Of a DNA stretch of 64,000 nt, positions 1 through 8,226 are shown one piece after another. The stretch lies in assembly GCF_001544575.2 (NCBI RefSeq), contig NZ_FCNY02000012.1, positions 124,001 through 188,000 on the forward strand, written 5' to 3'. Source of the stretch: Caballeronia cordobensis. GTDB lineage: Bacteria; Pseudomonadota; Gammaproteobacteria; Burkholderiales; Burkholderiaceae. Under the pieces are notes generated by a model. It had not been told where the DNA came from. It did no database searches and saw only the letters and a list, made by a program, of their open reading frames with translations. The position numbers and the translations under genes were made by a program. Each line of letters starts with the position of its first letter. The first letter of the stretch is position 1.

Positions 1-2
1 GG

Positions 3-590
3 ACCCCGATGTGGGGTTCGCTGTACACGGCGCACGCCGACTTCATCAATGGATGGAAGATCGATAGCATGCAGTACGCGATCGATAAGTGCTCGAATGC
101 AAACGTCGCCTGCGACAATCAAATTCCGACCTTCTATGCGCCAGCCATTGCAGATGCGTGGATGAACTCCACGGGTGTGACCACTATCACCGGTCCGACG
201 CTTCAGGTGGGCCCTGGTGACATCATCTTCCTGAAGTTTTCGACGCCGTCCAACACGAGCGACTATCTCTGGAGCAAGGCGTTCCTGCAAACGCAGGGGC
301 AAAACGTCACGGACACAAGTGCGATCATGCTCAATCTTTATGCTGCGGCGTCGGGCTGGAACGAAAGCTCGCCGTTGCCACAAGCGGTCGACTGTTCGAC
401 GCAGTCGGTTGGCGGTATCTACCTCGACAACGCCAACATTCGCCGACTCAACGACGTGACGAACTATGTCAAGAGCGCCATCGCGTCGGGCGCTCAGACG
501 ATCGGCATCTGCGCGCGGAACGCAACAGGGCGTACCGTTGTGTTCTCCTCAAAGGACGGCGTGTTCGCTCCCGCGCTGTTCATGAAGTAA
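3..590 (+). CDS. DUF1996-like secreted protein, 3' part (5' end lies outside the window)
   Basis: The reading frame is open to the left edge (codons for T and P precede the first visible Met at base 9), so this is the C-terminal part of a longer protein. The stretch HADFINGWK followed about 30 residues later by CDNQIPTF resembles the DUF1996 family, best known from fungi and found sporadically in bacteria, usually secreted. The last 120 residues look like a beta-rich carbohydrate-binding or DNRLRE-like module, with motifs LYAAASGWNESS and IGICARN. No catalytic function is assigned to the family, so none is claimed. The gene sits directly beside prophage debris and may belong to the same accessory region. 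The family call comes from recognising motifs only. Confidence 0.6.
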   Translation, partial: TPMWGSLYTAHADFINGWKIDSMQYAIDKCSNANVACDNQIPTFYAPAIADAWMNSTGVTTITGPTLQVGPGDIIFLKFSTPSNTSDYLWSKAFLQTQGQNVTDTSAIMLNLYAAASGWNESSPLPQAVDCSTQSVGGIYLDNANIRRLNDVTNYVKSAIASGAQTIGICARNATGRTVVFSSKDGVFAPALFMK

Positions 591-596
591 TTATTC

Positions 597-815
597 TCAC
601 CCTGCGGGCACCGATGTCTGCGGACTGGCGTCCTGCGTTTTCTCCTGCACCAATCCGGGTTTCTTCGCGCGATCGCACAACCAGTAGATCAGGCTCGCGT
701 GCATCAGGTTGCCCGGCGCGTGAGCCGCCACCGGTACGCCGCCTCAATGCCCTCGTTAGTGCGCACCAGCGCGAGCGTCATCGCTTTCGCGGTCAGGGCG
801 ACGATAGTTCAGCGC
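597..815 (-). pseudogene. Remnant of phage head-morphogenesis (Mu gpF/SPP1 gp7-like) gene
   Basis: Two short minus-strand pieces in different frames can be joined. The first, from about 781 downward, reads MTLALVRTNEGIEAAYR. The second reads APGNLMHASLIYWLCDRAKK and ends at a stop at 597. The pair resembles the N-terminus of phage minor head proteins, which carry a 'GIEAAYR ... MH.S..YWL' pattern. It lies just downstream of the portal remnant, the usual place for this gene in tailed phages. A frameshift separates the pieces and the rest of the gene is missing, so it cannot be functional. The identification is by pattern and position and is moderately sure. Confidence 0.5.
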
Positions 816-826
816 ATCGACTTTTG

Positions 827-1398
827 CTACGCGCGCTGGAACTTCGGCTCCGCCCCGCCCGCCGTGCTCAGTTGTTCCAGCGGCGGCTCGGGCGCGGCTT
901 CGTTCAGATCCAGCGACGCATACGGACCGTCTTCCTGCGCGGCCAGTCGCACACGCGCCTCGTCCGGGCTGATCACGCCCGCGTTGATCAACTCGATGTC
1001 GGTGTCCGCCTCGACCTTGCGCATGTTATTTCCTTCGCCAGAACCTCGGCGGGCCGCGGGTATTCGGGGCGCTGGCTGAGTTCGGCGAGGTAAGGATAAC
1101 CAAGAAAACCGAGCCCTTCGGCAAAAAGCCCGCCAAGCGCCCAGCGAAAATTCGCATCGCACGCCAAATCGCAAGCGAGCTTCGCGTCCTGCGCGATGAC
1201 GCCGGGCGCGGCCTGAGGCAGCGTGAACGCCTGCACGCACGGCGCCGGCGCACCGAGCACGCCGAGCGCCCCATCGTGAATCTGGCGGATATCAAGGTGT
1301 CTTGCTGCTTCCGGCTTGCTCTGGCCACCCGGTGCAGCCGTTTGCGCAGGCATGCGGGTCGAGGTGCGACCGAGCCAGTGCGCGACGAGTTTCAGCAC
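827..1398 (-). pseudogene. Phage portal protein (DUF1073-type) remnant with a large internal deletion
   Basis: The N-terminal part (1398 down to about 1025) contains GYPYLAELSQRPEYPRPAEVLAKE, typical of the early region of DUF1073 portal proteins. At about 1025 it jumps, in another frame, to MRKVEADTDIELINAGVISPDEARVRL, which is typical of the extreme C-terminus of the same family. Intact portals of this type are several hundred residues long, so most of the middle is deleted and the two ends are out of frame. The gene lies between the terminase and head-morphogenesis remnants, in normal phage order on the minus strand. It is non-functional. Confidence 0.7.
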
Positions 1399-1699
1399 AA
1401 TCTGATGGGCGGTGATGTAGGCGAGTCGCTACCTTCAAATGACGCCATCGCGGTCAAACGCCGTCAGCAGGCATCCAACAAGATTTGCAGGAGATCTTTG
1501 TGTATCTGACCCACGAGCAGCGTCACTCGCTCACGATTGCCGCGTCTACTGCGCGCGCCAACGACAGAATTCAGGCCATCGATGCTGCGGCCGAACAACT
1601 GCGCCGAGAAAACCCCGGTGCATTTCATACGGACGATTCGCTGCACGAGCGCGTGTTCGTACATCAGCCAAGCCCCGCGTTACCGTGCAAGGCGTTTCA
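1399..1699. other. Prophage-remnant spacer with no supportable gene
   Basis: This stretch lies between the terminase and portal remnants. Only short open frames occur on either strand, and none resembles a known phage protein. It is probably decayed phage DNA or scar from deletions. Confidence 0.4.
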
Positions 1700-2421
1700 T
1701 CACCCCTTTCCTCGAGAGCGCGCAACGAGCGGCGTGTGATCTCGGCGACGCGAAGGCTCGCGCGCGATTCCTGCGGTCGGGCCGCGCCACCTCCCCGCTC
1801 TATACCGCCGCGAGCGCCGCATCCGAGATCCGCATCGGCGCCGGGCGAACAGCAACGCGAAGGCGCGCGACAGCGCATCGACCTGATCGTCGTGCGTGCC
1901 GAACGGAAAACCGCGTAGCTCGGCCACCAGCGCCGCATTCCAGTCGCCTCGCACCAGTATCACGTTGCCGACGTTGACCTGCACGGCGAAAGGCTCGGCG
2001 CGCGTGCCCCCTTGTCGCCCGTTTCCGGGCTGCTCACCACCCGGTATCCGGCCAGTTCGCGCGTCAGATACAGCACCTGCGTCTGACCCGCCCGGCCCGG
2101 ATCTTGAGGCAATCCCACGCGTGTGCTCACGCCATCCAGCTGGGCCGTGGCAGCGATCACGGCATCGCGCCGATCCAGTCCCCAGCGCCCGCGCGACATG
2201 TTGCCGATCACGTAGCGCCCGTCCGCGAGGCGCCCCAGCTTCGCCTCTGCGGTCCAGTCGTTCTCGCCTTCGACGCTGGCCAGATCCCAGCCGCGCACCC
2301 AATCGATGTAGGTGCTCGGCACAATATCGACCGTCACCAGCTTCTCGGGCTTGAACGGGTCGCCCTCGGACGGCACCGGCATCTGCTGGTAGCCGACTGA
2401 GCCGCCTCGCGTTACGCCCAT
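1700..2421 (-). pseudogene. Phage terminase large subunit, C-terminal nuclease half, frameshifted
   Basis: From 2421 the minus strand reads a terminase C-terminal domain: VRGWDLAS, the RGRWGLDRRDAVI stretch, LPQDPGRAGQTQV and LAGYRVVSSPETGDKG. At a G-run near 2010 the frame shifts. The alternative frame continues TRAEPFAVQVNVGNVILVRGDW and then GTHDDQVDALSRAF, where DDQVDA is the conserved acidic nuclease motif. The N-terminal ATPase half is absent upstream, where the integrase remnant begins. This is a truncated and frameshifted pseudogene of a P22/HK97-like packaging motor. The last residues before the stop at 1700 are probably out-of-gene read-through. Confidence 0.78.
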
Positions 2422-2458
2422 GATCGAGGGCGAGCCGTGTTGCCCACGCCCGCGAACG

Positions 2459-2883
2459 ATCCGCGACTACATCGAACTCTGGTTCTGGTCGTGACTGCGC
2501 CCCTCCGAGATCAACGGACTGAAATGGCGCTGCGTGGATTTCAAGGAAGGCACGATCGCGATCGGGCGTGTGCTGGTGGCGGGGGAAGAAAGGAACCGCA
2601 CCAAAACGGCCGAAGCCCGCCTAGTGCGCCTGAATAGCCGCTCGCTGGCGGCTCTGCAACGCCAACGCGCCTTCACGCAGGCGGACGGTGTTCAGGACCC
2701 CCGATATGAACTGCCGTGACGCAGCGAAGAAGCGTTTCAGCGGGTGTTCTGGCCCAGTCTGCTCAAGCGGCTCAGCATGCGCTACCGTCTCCCTATCAAA
2801 TTCGACACACGTACGCAACAGCGATGCTGATGGCGGGCATGACAACGATATCGAGATGGCGCGACTTGAGGATGCGTTATTGA
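2459..2883 (+). pseudogene. Tyrosine-type phage integrase, broken C-terminal half
   Basis: The plus strand encodes a recognisable integrase catalytic domain in pieces: IRDYIELWFWS, an in-frame TGA at about 2492, then LRPSEINGLKW and a stretch ending RTKTAEARLVRLNSRSLAAL. After another stop and a frameshift near 2788 comes PYQIRHTYATAMLMAG, which holds the HxxR-type box of tyrosine recombinases. At least two stops and one frameshift inactivate it, and the N-terminal DNA-binding arm is missing. It points toward and ends about 65 bp from the 3' end of the adjacent tRNA gene, the classic arrangement for an element integrated in a tRNA. Confidence 0.75.
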
Positions 2884-2946
2884 CCCCGGAAAGGCCCCAG
2901 CGGGGATCGGCGGACACACAACCAGTTGATCTAATTAGGAAAACTA

Positions 2947-3023
2947 TGGTGGGCCGGGTGGGACTCGAACCCACTATCGGTCGATTATGAGTCGACAGCT
3001 TATACCAATTAAGCTTCCGGCCC
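2947..3023 (-). tRNA. tRNA with anticodon CAU (tRNA-Ile2 or tRNA-Met), CCA encoded
   Basis: The minus strand folds as a cloverleaf. It has an acceptor stem GGGCCGG/CCGGCCC, a D stem GCTT/AAGC, and an anticodon stem GTCGA/TCGAC with loop CTCATAA (anticodon CAT). The T stem is GTGGG/CCCAC with loop TTCGAGT. The discriminator is A and CCA is encoded at 2947-2949. The first acceptor pair is G-C, so it is not the formyl-Met initiator type. It could be elongator Met or the TilS-modified Ile2 species. Position 8 is A rather than the near-universal U. The neighbouring integrase remnant suggests this gene was a phage attachment site. Confidence 0.88.
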
Positions 3024-3059
3024 TGCGAGGAACAAAAAGAAGAAAAAAAACAAAACGCA

Positions 3060-3090
3060 CAAAAAGAAAGCGCCCCTATCGGCGCTTTCT
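3060..3090 (-). terminator. Rho-independent terminator after rpoD
   Basis: On the minus strand AGAAAGCGCC and GGCGCTTTCT form a strong stem around a short loop, followed by TTTTT. It lies about 80 bp past the rpoD stop codon, and the tRNA gene follows further downstream. Confidence 0.8.
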
Positions 3091-3167
3091 GTCACATCCG
3101 AACATCGCGCGGGCGTCTATCGAAGGGTAGCGAGTTTGCCTCACAACGCCTCTCAAAACAAGTCCCG

Positions 3168-5225
3168 TCAGTTGCCCTCGAGGAACGACTTCAGCTTGTC
3201 CGACCGGCTCGGATGCCGCAGCTTGCGCAACGCCTTCGCCTCGATCTGCCGGATACGCTCGCGCGTCACGTCGAACTGCTTGCCGACCTCTTCCAGCGTG
3301 TGATCGGTGCTCATCTCGATGCCGAACCGCATACGCAGCACCTTCGCCTCGCGCGGCGTCAGCGAATCGAGCACGTCCTTCACCACATCGCGCATCGATG
3401 CATGCAGCGCGGCATCGGAAGGCGCAACCGTGTTCGTATCCTCGATGAAATCGCCGAGATGCGAATCGTCGTCGTCGCCGATCGGCGTTTCCATGGAGAT
3501 CGGCTCCTTCGCGATCTTCATGATCTTGCGGATCTTGTCCTCGGGCATCTCCATCTTTTCGGCGAGCGTCGCCGGATCCGGCTCGAGACCGGTTTCCTGC
3601 AGAATCTGCCGCGAGATGCGGTTCATCTTGTTGATCGTCTCAATCATGTGAACCGGAATGCGAATGGTGCGTGCCTGGTCCGCGATCGAGCGCGTGATGG
3701 CCTGGCGAATCCACCACGTGGCGTAAGTCGAAAACTTGTAGCCGCGACGATATTCGAACTTGTCCACCGCCTTCATCAGGCCGATGTTGCCTTCCTGAAT
3801 GAGATCGAGGAACTGCAATCCGCGGTTCGTATACTTCTTCGCGATGGAAATCACGAGACGCAGATTCGCCTCGGTCATTTCGCGCTTCGCCTGACGCGCC
3901 TTCAGCTCGCCCGCCGCCATCTGACGGTTGGTTTCCTTCAGATCCTTCAGCGGCAACACCACGCGCGCCTGCAAGTCCAGGAGCCGCTGCTGCTGCTCGC
4001 GGATCGCCGGAATGTTGCGCTCCAGCACCGCGCTGTACTCATGGCCTTCGGCGACGACCTTGTCGGCCCATTCGAGATCCGTCTCGCTGCCCGGGAAACG
4101 CGTGATGAACTCCGCGCGCGGCATGCCACACTTGTCGACGACCGTATGCAGAATCTGACGCTCGACCTGGCGCACTTCGTCCACCTGAGCGCGCAACGTA
4201 TCGCACAGACGCTCGACGGTGCGCGCCGTGAAGCGGATGTTCATCAGCTCGGTCTGAATGGCTTCCTGCGCCTTCAGATACGCCTTCGACTTGTAGCCTT
4301 CCTTCTCGTAGGCACGGCGCATCTTTTCGAACCATTCGCTGATAAGGGCGAATTTCTCGAGCGACTGGAGTTTCAGTGCTTCGAGCTGAGCGGCGTTGGC
4401 GCTGGCCTGCGCGCTCCCGTCGTCCTCTTCTTCCTCTTCCTCGTCGCCCTCTTCCTCGGTTTCCTCTTCTTCCGATTCGATAGCCTCGGCTTCCTGCTCG
4501 GAGAAACCGTCGGTGTCCTGGGCGTTCGGATCGATCAGGCCGTCGACGAGCTCGTCGACGCGCACTTCCTCGTTCTGCACGCGCTCGGCCATCGCCAGAA
4601 TGTCGGCGATGGTCGTCGGGCACGCGGAGATCGCCATGACCATGTGCTTCAGGCCATCTTCAATGCGCTTTGCGATCTCGATCTCGCCCTCGCGCGTCAG
4701 CAGTTCGACCGTGCCCATCTCGCGCATGTACATGCGCACGGGGTCGGTCGTGCGGCCGAACTCGGAATCGACGGTGGAGAGCGCAACTTCGGCCTCTTCT
4801 TCGACTTCGTCGTCGGAAGAAGCGTTGGGCGCGTTGTCGTTCAGAAGGAGCGTTTCGGCATCGGGCGCCTGTTCGTACACCGCCACGCCCATGTCATTGA
4901 ACGTGCTGATGATGCCTTCGATCGCCTCGGTTTCCGTGAAGTTGTCCGGCAGGTGATCGTTGATCTCGCCATAAGTGAGGAAGCCGCGCTCCTTGCCGAG
5001 CTTGATGAGCGCGCGCAACTTGCCGCGCCGCTCCTCGAGTTCCTCGACGGTGCCGGGCGCGCTCGACGAGAACGCGTCCTTCAGCAGCGCTTTTTCTTTC
5101 GCGCGGCGATCGCGGGCCCTGGCCTTTTCGACTTTTGCCGCGGGAGCGGCGCCAGACTCTGCGTTTTGCATTGCGTCGTCTTCGACGGATACATCGTTCA
5201 GCTTTTTCGTCATGGAGTTCGCCAT
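3168..5225 (-). CDS. rpoD: RNA polymerase primary sigma factor RpoD (sigma-70)
   Basis: This housekeeping sigma factor directs RNA polymerase to most promoters. The 685-residue frame shows region 1.1, a glutamate-rich insert in the non-conserved region (EEEETEEEGDEEEEEEDDG), region 1.2 (DPVRMYMREMGTVELL), and regions 2.1-2.4 (AKKYTNRGLQFLDLIQEGN ... GYKFSTYATWWIRQAITR). Regions 3 and 4 follow, with the helix-turn-helix TLEEVGKQFDVTRERIRQIE, ending HPSRSDKLKSFLEGN. The frame extends upstream to 5375, but family members begin near MANSM/MTKKLND, so 5225 (or 5213) is preferred. It follows dnaG after 440 bp and probably has its own promoter as well as read-through from dnaG. Confidence 0.96.
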   Translation of the reverse strand: MANSMTKKLNDVSVEDDAMQNAESGAAPAAKVEKARARDRRAKEKALLKDAFSSSAPGTVEELEERRGKLRALIKLGKERGFLTYGEINDHLPDNFTETEAIEGIISTFNDMGVAVYEQAPDAETLLLNDNAPNASSDDEVEEEAEVALSTVDSEFGRTTDPVRMYMREMGTVELLTREGEIEIAKRIEDGLKHMVMAISACPTTIADILAMAERVQNEEVRVDELVDGLIDPNAQDTDGFSEQEAEAIESEEEETEEEGDEEEEEEDDGSAQASANAAQLEALKLQSLEKFALISEWFEKMRRAYEKEGYKSKAYLKAQEAIQTELMNIRFTARTVERLCDTLRAQVDEVRQVERQILHTVVDKCGMPRAEFITRFPGSETDLEWADKVVAEGHEYSAVLERNIPAIREQQQRLLDLQARVVLPLKDLKETNRQMAAGELKARQAKREMTEANLRLVISIAKKYTNRGLQFLDLIQEGNIGLMKAVDKFEYRRGYKFSTYATWWIRQAITRSIADQARTIRIPVHMIETINKMNRISRQILQETGLEPDPATLAEKMEMPEDKIRKIMKIAKEPISMETPIGDDDDSHLGDFIEDTNTVAPSDAALHASMRDVVKDVLDSLTPREAKVLRMRFGIEMSTDHTLEEVGKQFDVTRERIRQIEAKALRKLRHPSRSDKLKSFLEGN

Positions 5226-5665
5226 ACCGGCTCTAGTCTCGACTCGCGGCTGCTGGACAACAGCCGATGGAACCGTGAATACCCAATACGCGCACGCTGC
5301 ATCGTCCTGCGTGCCCTGCCCGGGGCGCCATCGCGGATCGAACGAGTGTGAATCGTCTCTTCGCCCTACCCTCAATAGCAGCCGCTTCCCTTACGCCCGT
5401 CTGTTCGTCGGCGTGCCTAGCTGGCCCTTTCGTGTGAGTTATGCGGCGCGCACCACGTAACCGCTCGCACACACCGCGATCTCACCCAGCCGGCAAAGCC
5501 ACCGCCCTTATCGTTCCGCCTCTCGTTACGCCTACCGCGACACACCCTCGAATGTTCTTTGCGAGCAGCTAGACGCCTGCTCAACATCCACAGCCAAAAG
5601 CTAGCAAAAAACACCGAAATAGTTGACAAAAAGCAACTCGTCTTGAACTGCCGATTATAGCATTC
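5226..5665. other. rpoD leader / dnaG-rpoD intergenic region
   Basis: This 440-bp gap has no supportable gene. Open frames here are short, arginine- or serine-rich and lack family resemblance. It should hold the rpoD 5' leader, with the candidate extended -10 promoter at its upstream edge (5654-5662). A TTGACA-like hexamer occurs on the plus strand near 5622 but has no well-placed -10 or gene. Confidence 0.5.
5654..5662 (-). promoter_or_regulatory. Candidate extended -10 promoter for rpoD
   Basis: On the minus strand the sequence TGCTATAAT is an exact extended -10 element (TGn plus TATAAT). It abuts the dnaG stop codon (5666-5668), so an rpoD-specific transcript would start just after dnaG and carry a leader of about 400 nt. 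No convincing -35 is seen, which extended -10 promoters can tolerate. Confidence 0.5.
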
Positions 5666-7549
5666 TCACCCGGCGGCATCCGCGCTTGCGCCCCGTCCCG
5701 CCTTGATCTGCGCGACTTTCGCCGAGAGCTCCGAGAACTCCGCAACCTCTTCCGCGGACAGGCTCGACTGCCGCGCCAGCTGATCGAGCCGCGCCCGGTA
5801 ACTGTCATGACGCAATTTGACGACCGTCGCCTGCAATTCCTCGGCGAGCAGGCGCTTCTGTTCCTCGACCCGCTGCGCCGCGCCCTCGTCCGACGGGTCG
5901 CGCATCAGCAAATCGCGAACGTTTTCATCATAGGCGAGAATTTCCTGGAAGATATCTTCGTACGTGGGCGCATTTGCTGCATTTCTCAAGACGTCCGAGA
6001 GCATCTGGAATTCAGCCTCGCCGCCAAGCTCGCGCGCGTGGCCGATCACTTCGCTGAAAAGCTCGCCATGCTCGGTCATCGTCACGAGGGTGCGCTCGCT
6101 GTCCTGATCGAGCGAACCCGCGATGCCGGGGTACATCACCAGATTGCGCAGCGCGCGCTGCTCCTGGCCCGTCACGCGGCGGCGCTCGCTCTTCGGCACG
6201 TTCGCGCGCGCGACAGCCGCCGCACGGGAATCGATGTCGCACAGCGCGGCGATCTCGGTGAACGGCGTGTCGAGCCGGTCCGCGAGCATATGCAGGATCT
6301 GCACCCGCAGCGCGTTCGCGGGCAGCGCCTGAAGCAGCGGTTTCGCGTCGAAAAGCGCCTTCGCGCGCCCTTCGGGCTGATCCAGCTCCTTGTCGTTCAG
6401 CACCTCGTTCAACAGGAATTGCGACAGCGGCATGGCGCGATCGACCTGCTCGCCGAATCCGTCGGTGCCGAATTCGCGCACGTAGCTGTCCGGATCGTGC
6501 TCCTTCGGCAGGAACAGGAACTTGACCGTGCGATTGTCCGCCGCGTGCGGCAGCGCGGCTTCTAGCGCACGGCGCGCGGCGCGTCGGCCGGCCGAATCGC
6601 CGTCGAAGCTGAAAACCACGGTATCCGTCTGACGAAAGAGTTTTTGCACGTGAACCGGCGTGCACGCCGTGCCGAGCGTCGCCACGGCGTTGGCAAAGCC
6701 CAGTTGCGCGAGCGCGACGACATCCATATAGCCTTCGACGACGAGCACGTAGCCCAGTTCGCGAATCGCGAGCCGCGCCTCGAACAGCCCGTACAGTTCG
6801 CTGCCCTTGCTGAAGAGCGGCGTTTCCGGCGAGTTCAGATATTTGGGCTCGCCGCCGTCGAGCACCCGCCCGCCGAAGCCGATCACGTTGCCCTTCACGT
6901 TGCGGATCGGGAACATCACGCGTTCGCGGAAGCGGTCGTAGCGCCGCGCCTGACCTTGCGAATCGGTTTTCTCGCTGACGATCACGAGCCCGGATTCCAC
7001 GAGATTCTCATCGCGATAATCGGGAAACGCGGCTTCGAGATTCTGCCAGCCGTCCGGTGCGTAACCGAGCCCGAAGCGCGCGGCGACCTCGCCGGTCAGT
7101 CCACGCTTTTTCAGGTAAGCGATGGCGTTCGGCGCGCCGCGCAGTTGCTTGCGGTAGAAATCACACGCGGTCTGCATCACGTCCGTGAGCGCGACGCTGA
7201 CCGCCTTGCTCGGGGCGTAATCGCCGCCGTTGCCGCCGCCGCGATTGAACGATGACGGTTCCTGTGGCACCGTCAGGCCCGCGCCCTGCGCGAGATCCTT
7301 CACGGCCTCCGGAAACGTGAGGCCGGTGTGCTCCATCAGGAAGCCGATCGCGGTGCCGTGCGCGCCGCAACCGAAGCAGTGATAGAACTGCTTGGTCGGG
7401 CTGACCGTAAACGACGGACTCTTCTCGTTGTGGAACGGGCAAAGCCCCATGAAATTCGCGCCGCCCTTTTTCAACTGGACGTAGCGGCCCACCACGTCGA
7501 CGATATCGACGCGGTTGAGCAGGTCCTGCAGGAATGCGTGCGGGATCAC
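5666..7549 (-). CDS. dnaG: DNA primase DnaG
   Basis: DnaG makes the RNA primers for chromosome replication and works with the replicative helicase. The 627-residue protein has the CHC2 zinc ribbon (C37, H40, C58, C61). The TOPRIM core follows, with VVEGYMDVVALAQLG supplying the catalytic Glu and FDGDSAGRRAA the DxD-type metal site. A C-terminal helical region should bind the helicase. The start is GTG (7547-7549), 20 bp after the yqeY stop, so the two are cotranscribed. The order yqeY-dnaG-rpoD is the macromolecular-synthesis operon, but rpsU, which heads that operon in many proteobacteria, is not next to yqeY here. Confidence 0.96.
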   Translation of the reverse strand: MIPHAFLQDLLNRVDIVDVVGRYVQLKKGGANFMGLCPFHNEKSPSFTVSPTKQFYHCFGCGAHGTAIGFLMEHTGLTFPEAVKDLAQGAGLTVPQEPSSFNRGGGNGGDYAPSKAVSVALTDVMQTACDFYRKQLRGAPNAIAYLKKRGLTGEVAARFGLGYAPDGWQNLEAAFPDYRDENLVESGLVIVSEKTDSQGQARRYDRFRERVMFPIRNVKGNVIGFGGRVLDGGEPKYLNSPETPLFSKGSELYGLFEARLAIRELGYVLVVEGYMDVVALAQLGFANAVATLGTACTPVHVQKLFRQTDTVVFSFDGDSAGRRAARRALEAALPHAADNRTVKFLFLPKEHDPDSYVREFGTDGFGEQVDRAMPLSQFLLNEVLNDKELDQPEGRAKALFDAKPLLQALPANALRVQILHMLADRLDTPFTEIAALCDIDSRAAAVARANVPKSERRRVTGQEQRALRNLVMYPGIAGSLDQDSERTLVTMTEHGELFSEVIGHARELGGEAEFQMLSDVLRNAANAPTYEDIFQEILAYDENVRDLLMRDPSDEGAAQRVEEQKRLLAEELQATVVKLRHDSYRARLDQLARQSSLSAEEVAEFSELSAKVAQIKAGRGASADAAG

Positions 7550-7569
7550 CGGTCAGTCGGCTGCGGAGG

Positions 7570-8016
7570 TTACTTGGCGAGCGCGGCCTTCACCTGCGCG
7601 GAGACGGCGGTCATGTCGGCCTTGCCGGCGAGCTTCGGCTTGAGCACGCCCATCACCTTGCCCATGTCCTGCGGGCCGGCGGCGCCCGTCGCGGCGACGG
7701 CCGCCTGAACCTCGGCGGCGATCGCATCGGCGGAAAGCTGTTCGGGCATGTACGCCGCCAACACCGCCAGTTCCGCTTTTTCCTTGTCGGCGAGATCGGT
7801 GCGGCCCGCCGCTTCGAACTGGCTGATCGAATCCTTGCGCTGCTTGATCATCTTGTCGATGACGCCGGTGATGGCCGCGTCGTCGAGCGTGACGCGATCG
7901 TCGACTTCACGCTGCTTGATGGCCGCGAGCAGCAGGCGAATCGTGCCGAGGCGCTCGGTTTCCTTCGCGCGCATGGCCGTTTTCATGTCGTCGTTGATCT
8001 GGTCTTTGAGGCTCAT
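7570..8016 (-). CDS. yqeY: GatB/YqeY domain protein
   Basis: This 148-residue all-helical protein matches the stand-alone YqeY family, related to the tail domain of the GatB subunit of tRNA amidotransferase. Features are the MSLKDQINDDMKTAMRAKE N-terminus, IKQREVDDR, and the C-terminal AGPQDMGKVMGVLKPKLAGKADM, which is typical of the family's tRNA-binding tail domain. Its exact function is unsettled. It sits upstream of dnaG in the macromolecular-synthesis operon with a 20-bp gap. Confidence 0.9.
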   Translation of the reverse strand: MSLKDQINDDMKTAMRAKETERLGTIRLLLAAIKQREVDDRVTLDDAAITGVIDKMIKQRKDSISQFEAAGRTDLADKEKAELAVLAAYMPEQLSADAIAAEVQAAVAATGAAGPQDMGKVMGVLKPKLAGKADMTAVSAQVKAALAK

Positions 8017-8080
8017 CGTTCACCCGGTGCAATTGCGAAAGTTTGGATTCCGGCGAGGCGCGCGACCCACCCGCGAAAGC

Positions 8081-8113
8081 AAAAACCCGCTTGGGAACGC
8101 CTCCTCAAGCGGG
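8081..8113 (-). terminator. Rho-independent terminator after the HI0933-type flavoprotein gene
   Basis: On the minus strand CCCGCTTG and CAAGCGGG pair around a 12-nt loop and are followed by TTTTTG. It closes the flavoprotein transcript and separates it from yqeY-dnaG-rpoD, which therefore needs a promoter in the short region 8017-8080. Confidence 0.75.
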
Positions 8114-8226
8114 ATTTAGCAGGCCGTTTTCGAGCGCTAGCCGGAAGCGGAGAGAATCCTCCGATGACCGTCCGAGTATAGCAAACGGGTCCGCATTTCG
8201 AGACTCGCCAAAACCCCGTGCCGCGC

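Noticed and set aside
614..1093. Plus-strand frames opposite the portal and head-morphogenesis remnants
   Set aside because: No family resemblance; the minus strand carries the recognisable phage fragments.
3213..5351. 712-residue plus-strand open frame antisense to rpoD
   Set aside because: Opposite-strand shadow in GC-rich DNA; no recognisable domain, while rpoD on the other strand is certain.
5615..5665. TTGACA-like hexamer on the plus strand near 5622
   Set aside because: No suitable -10 at the right spacing and no plus-strand gene follows.
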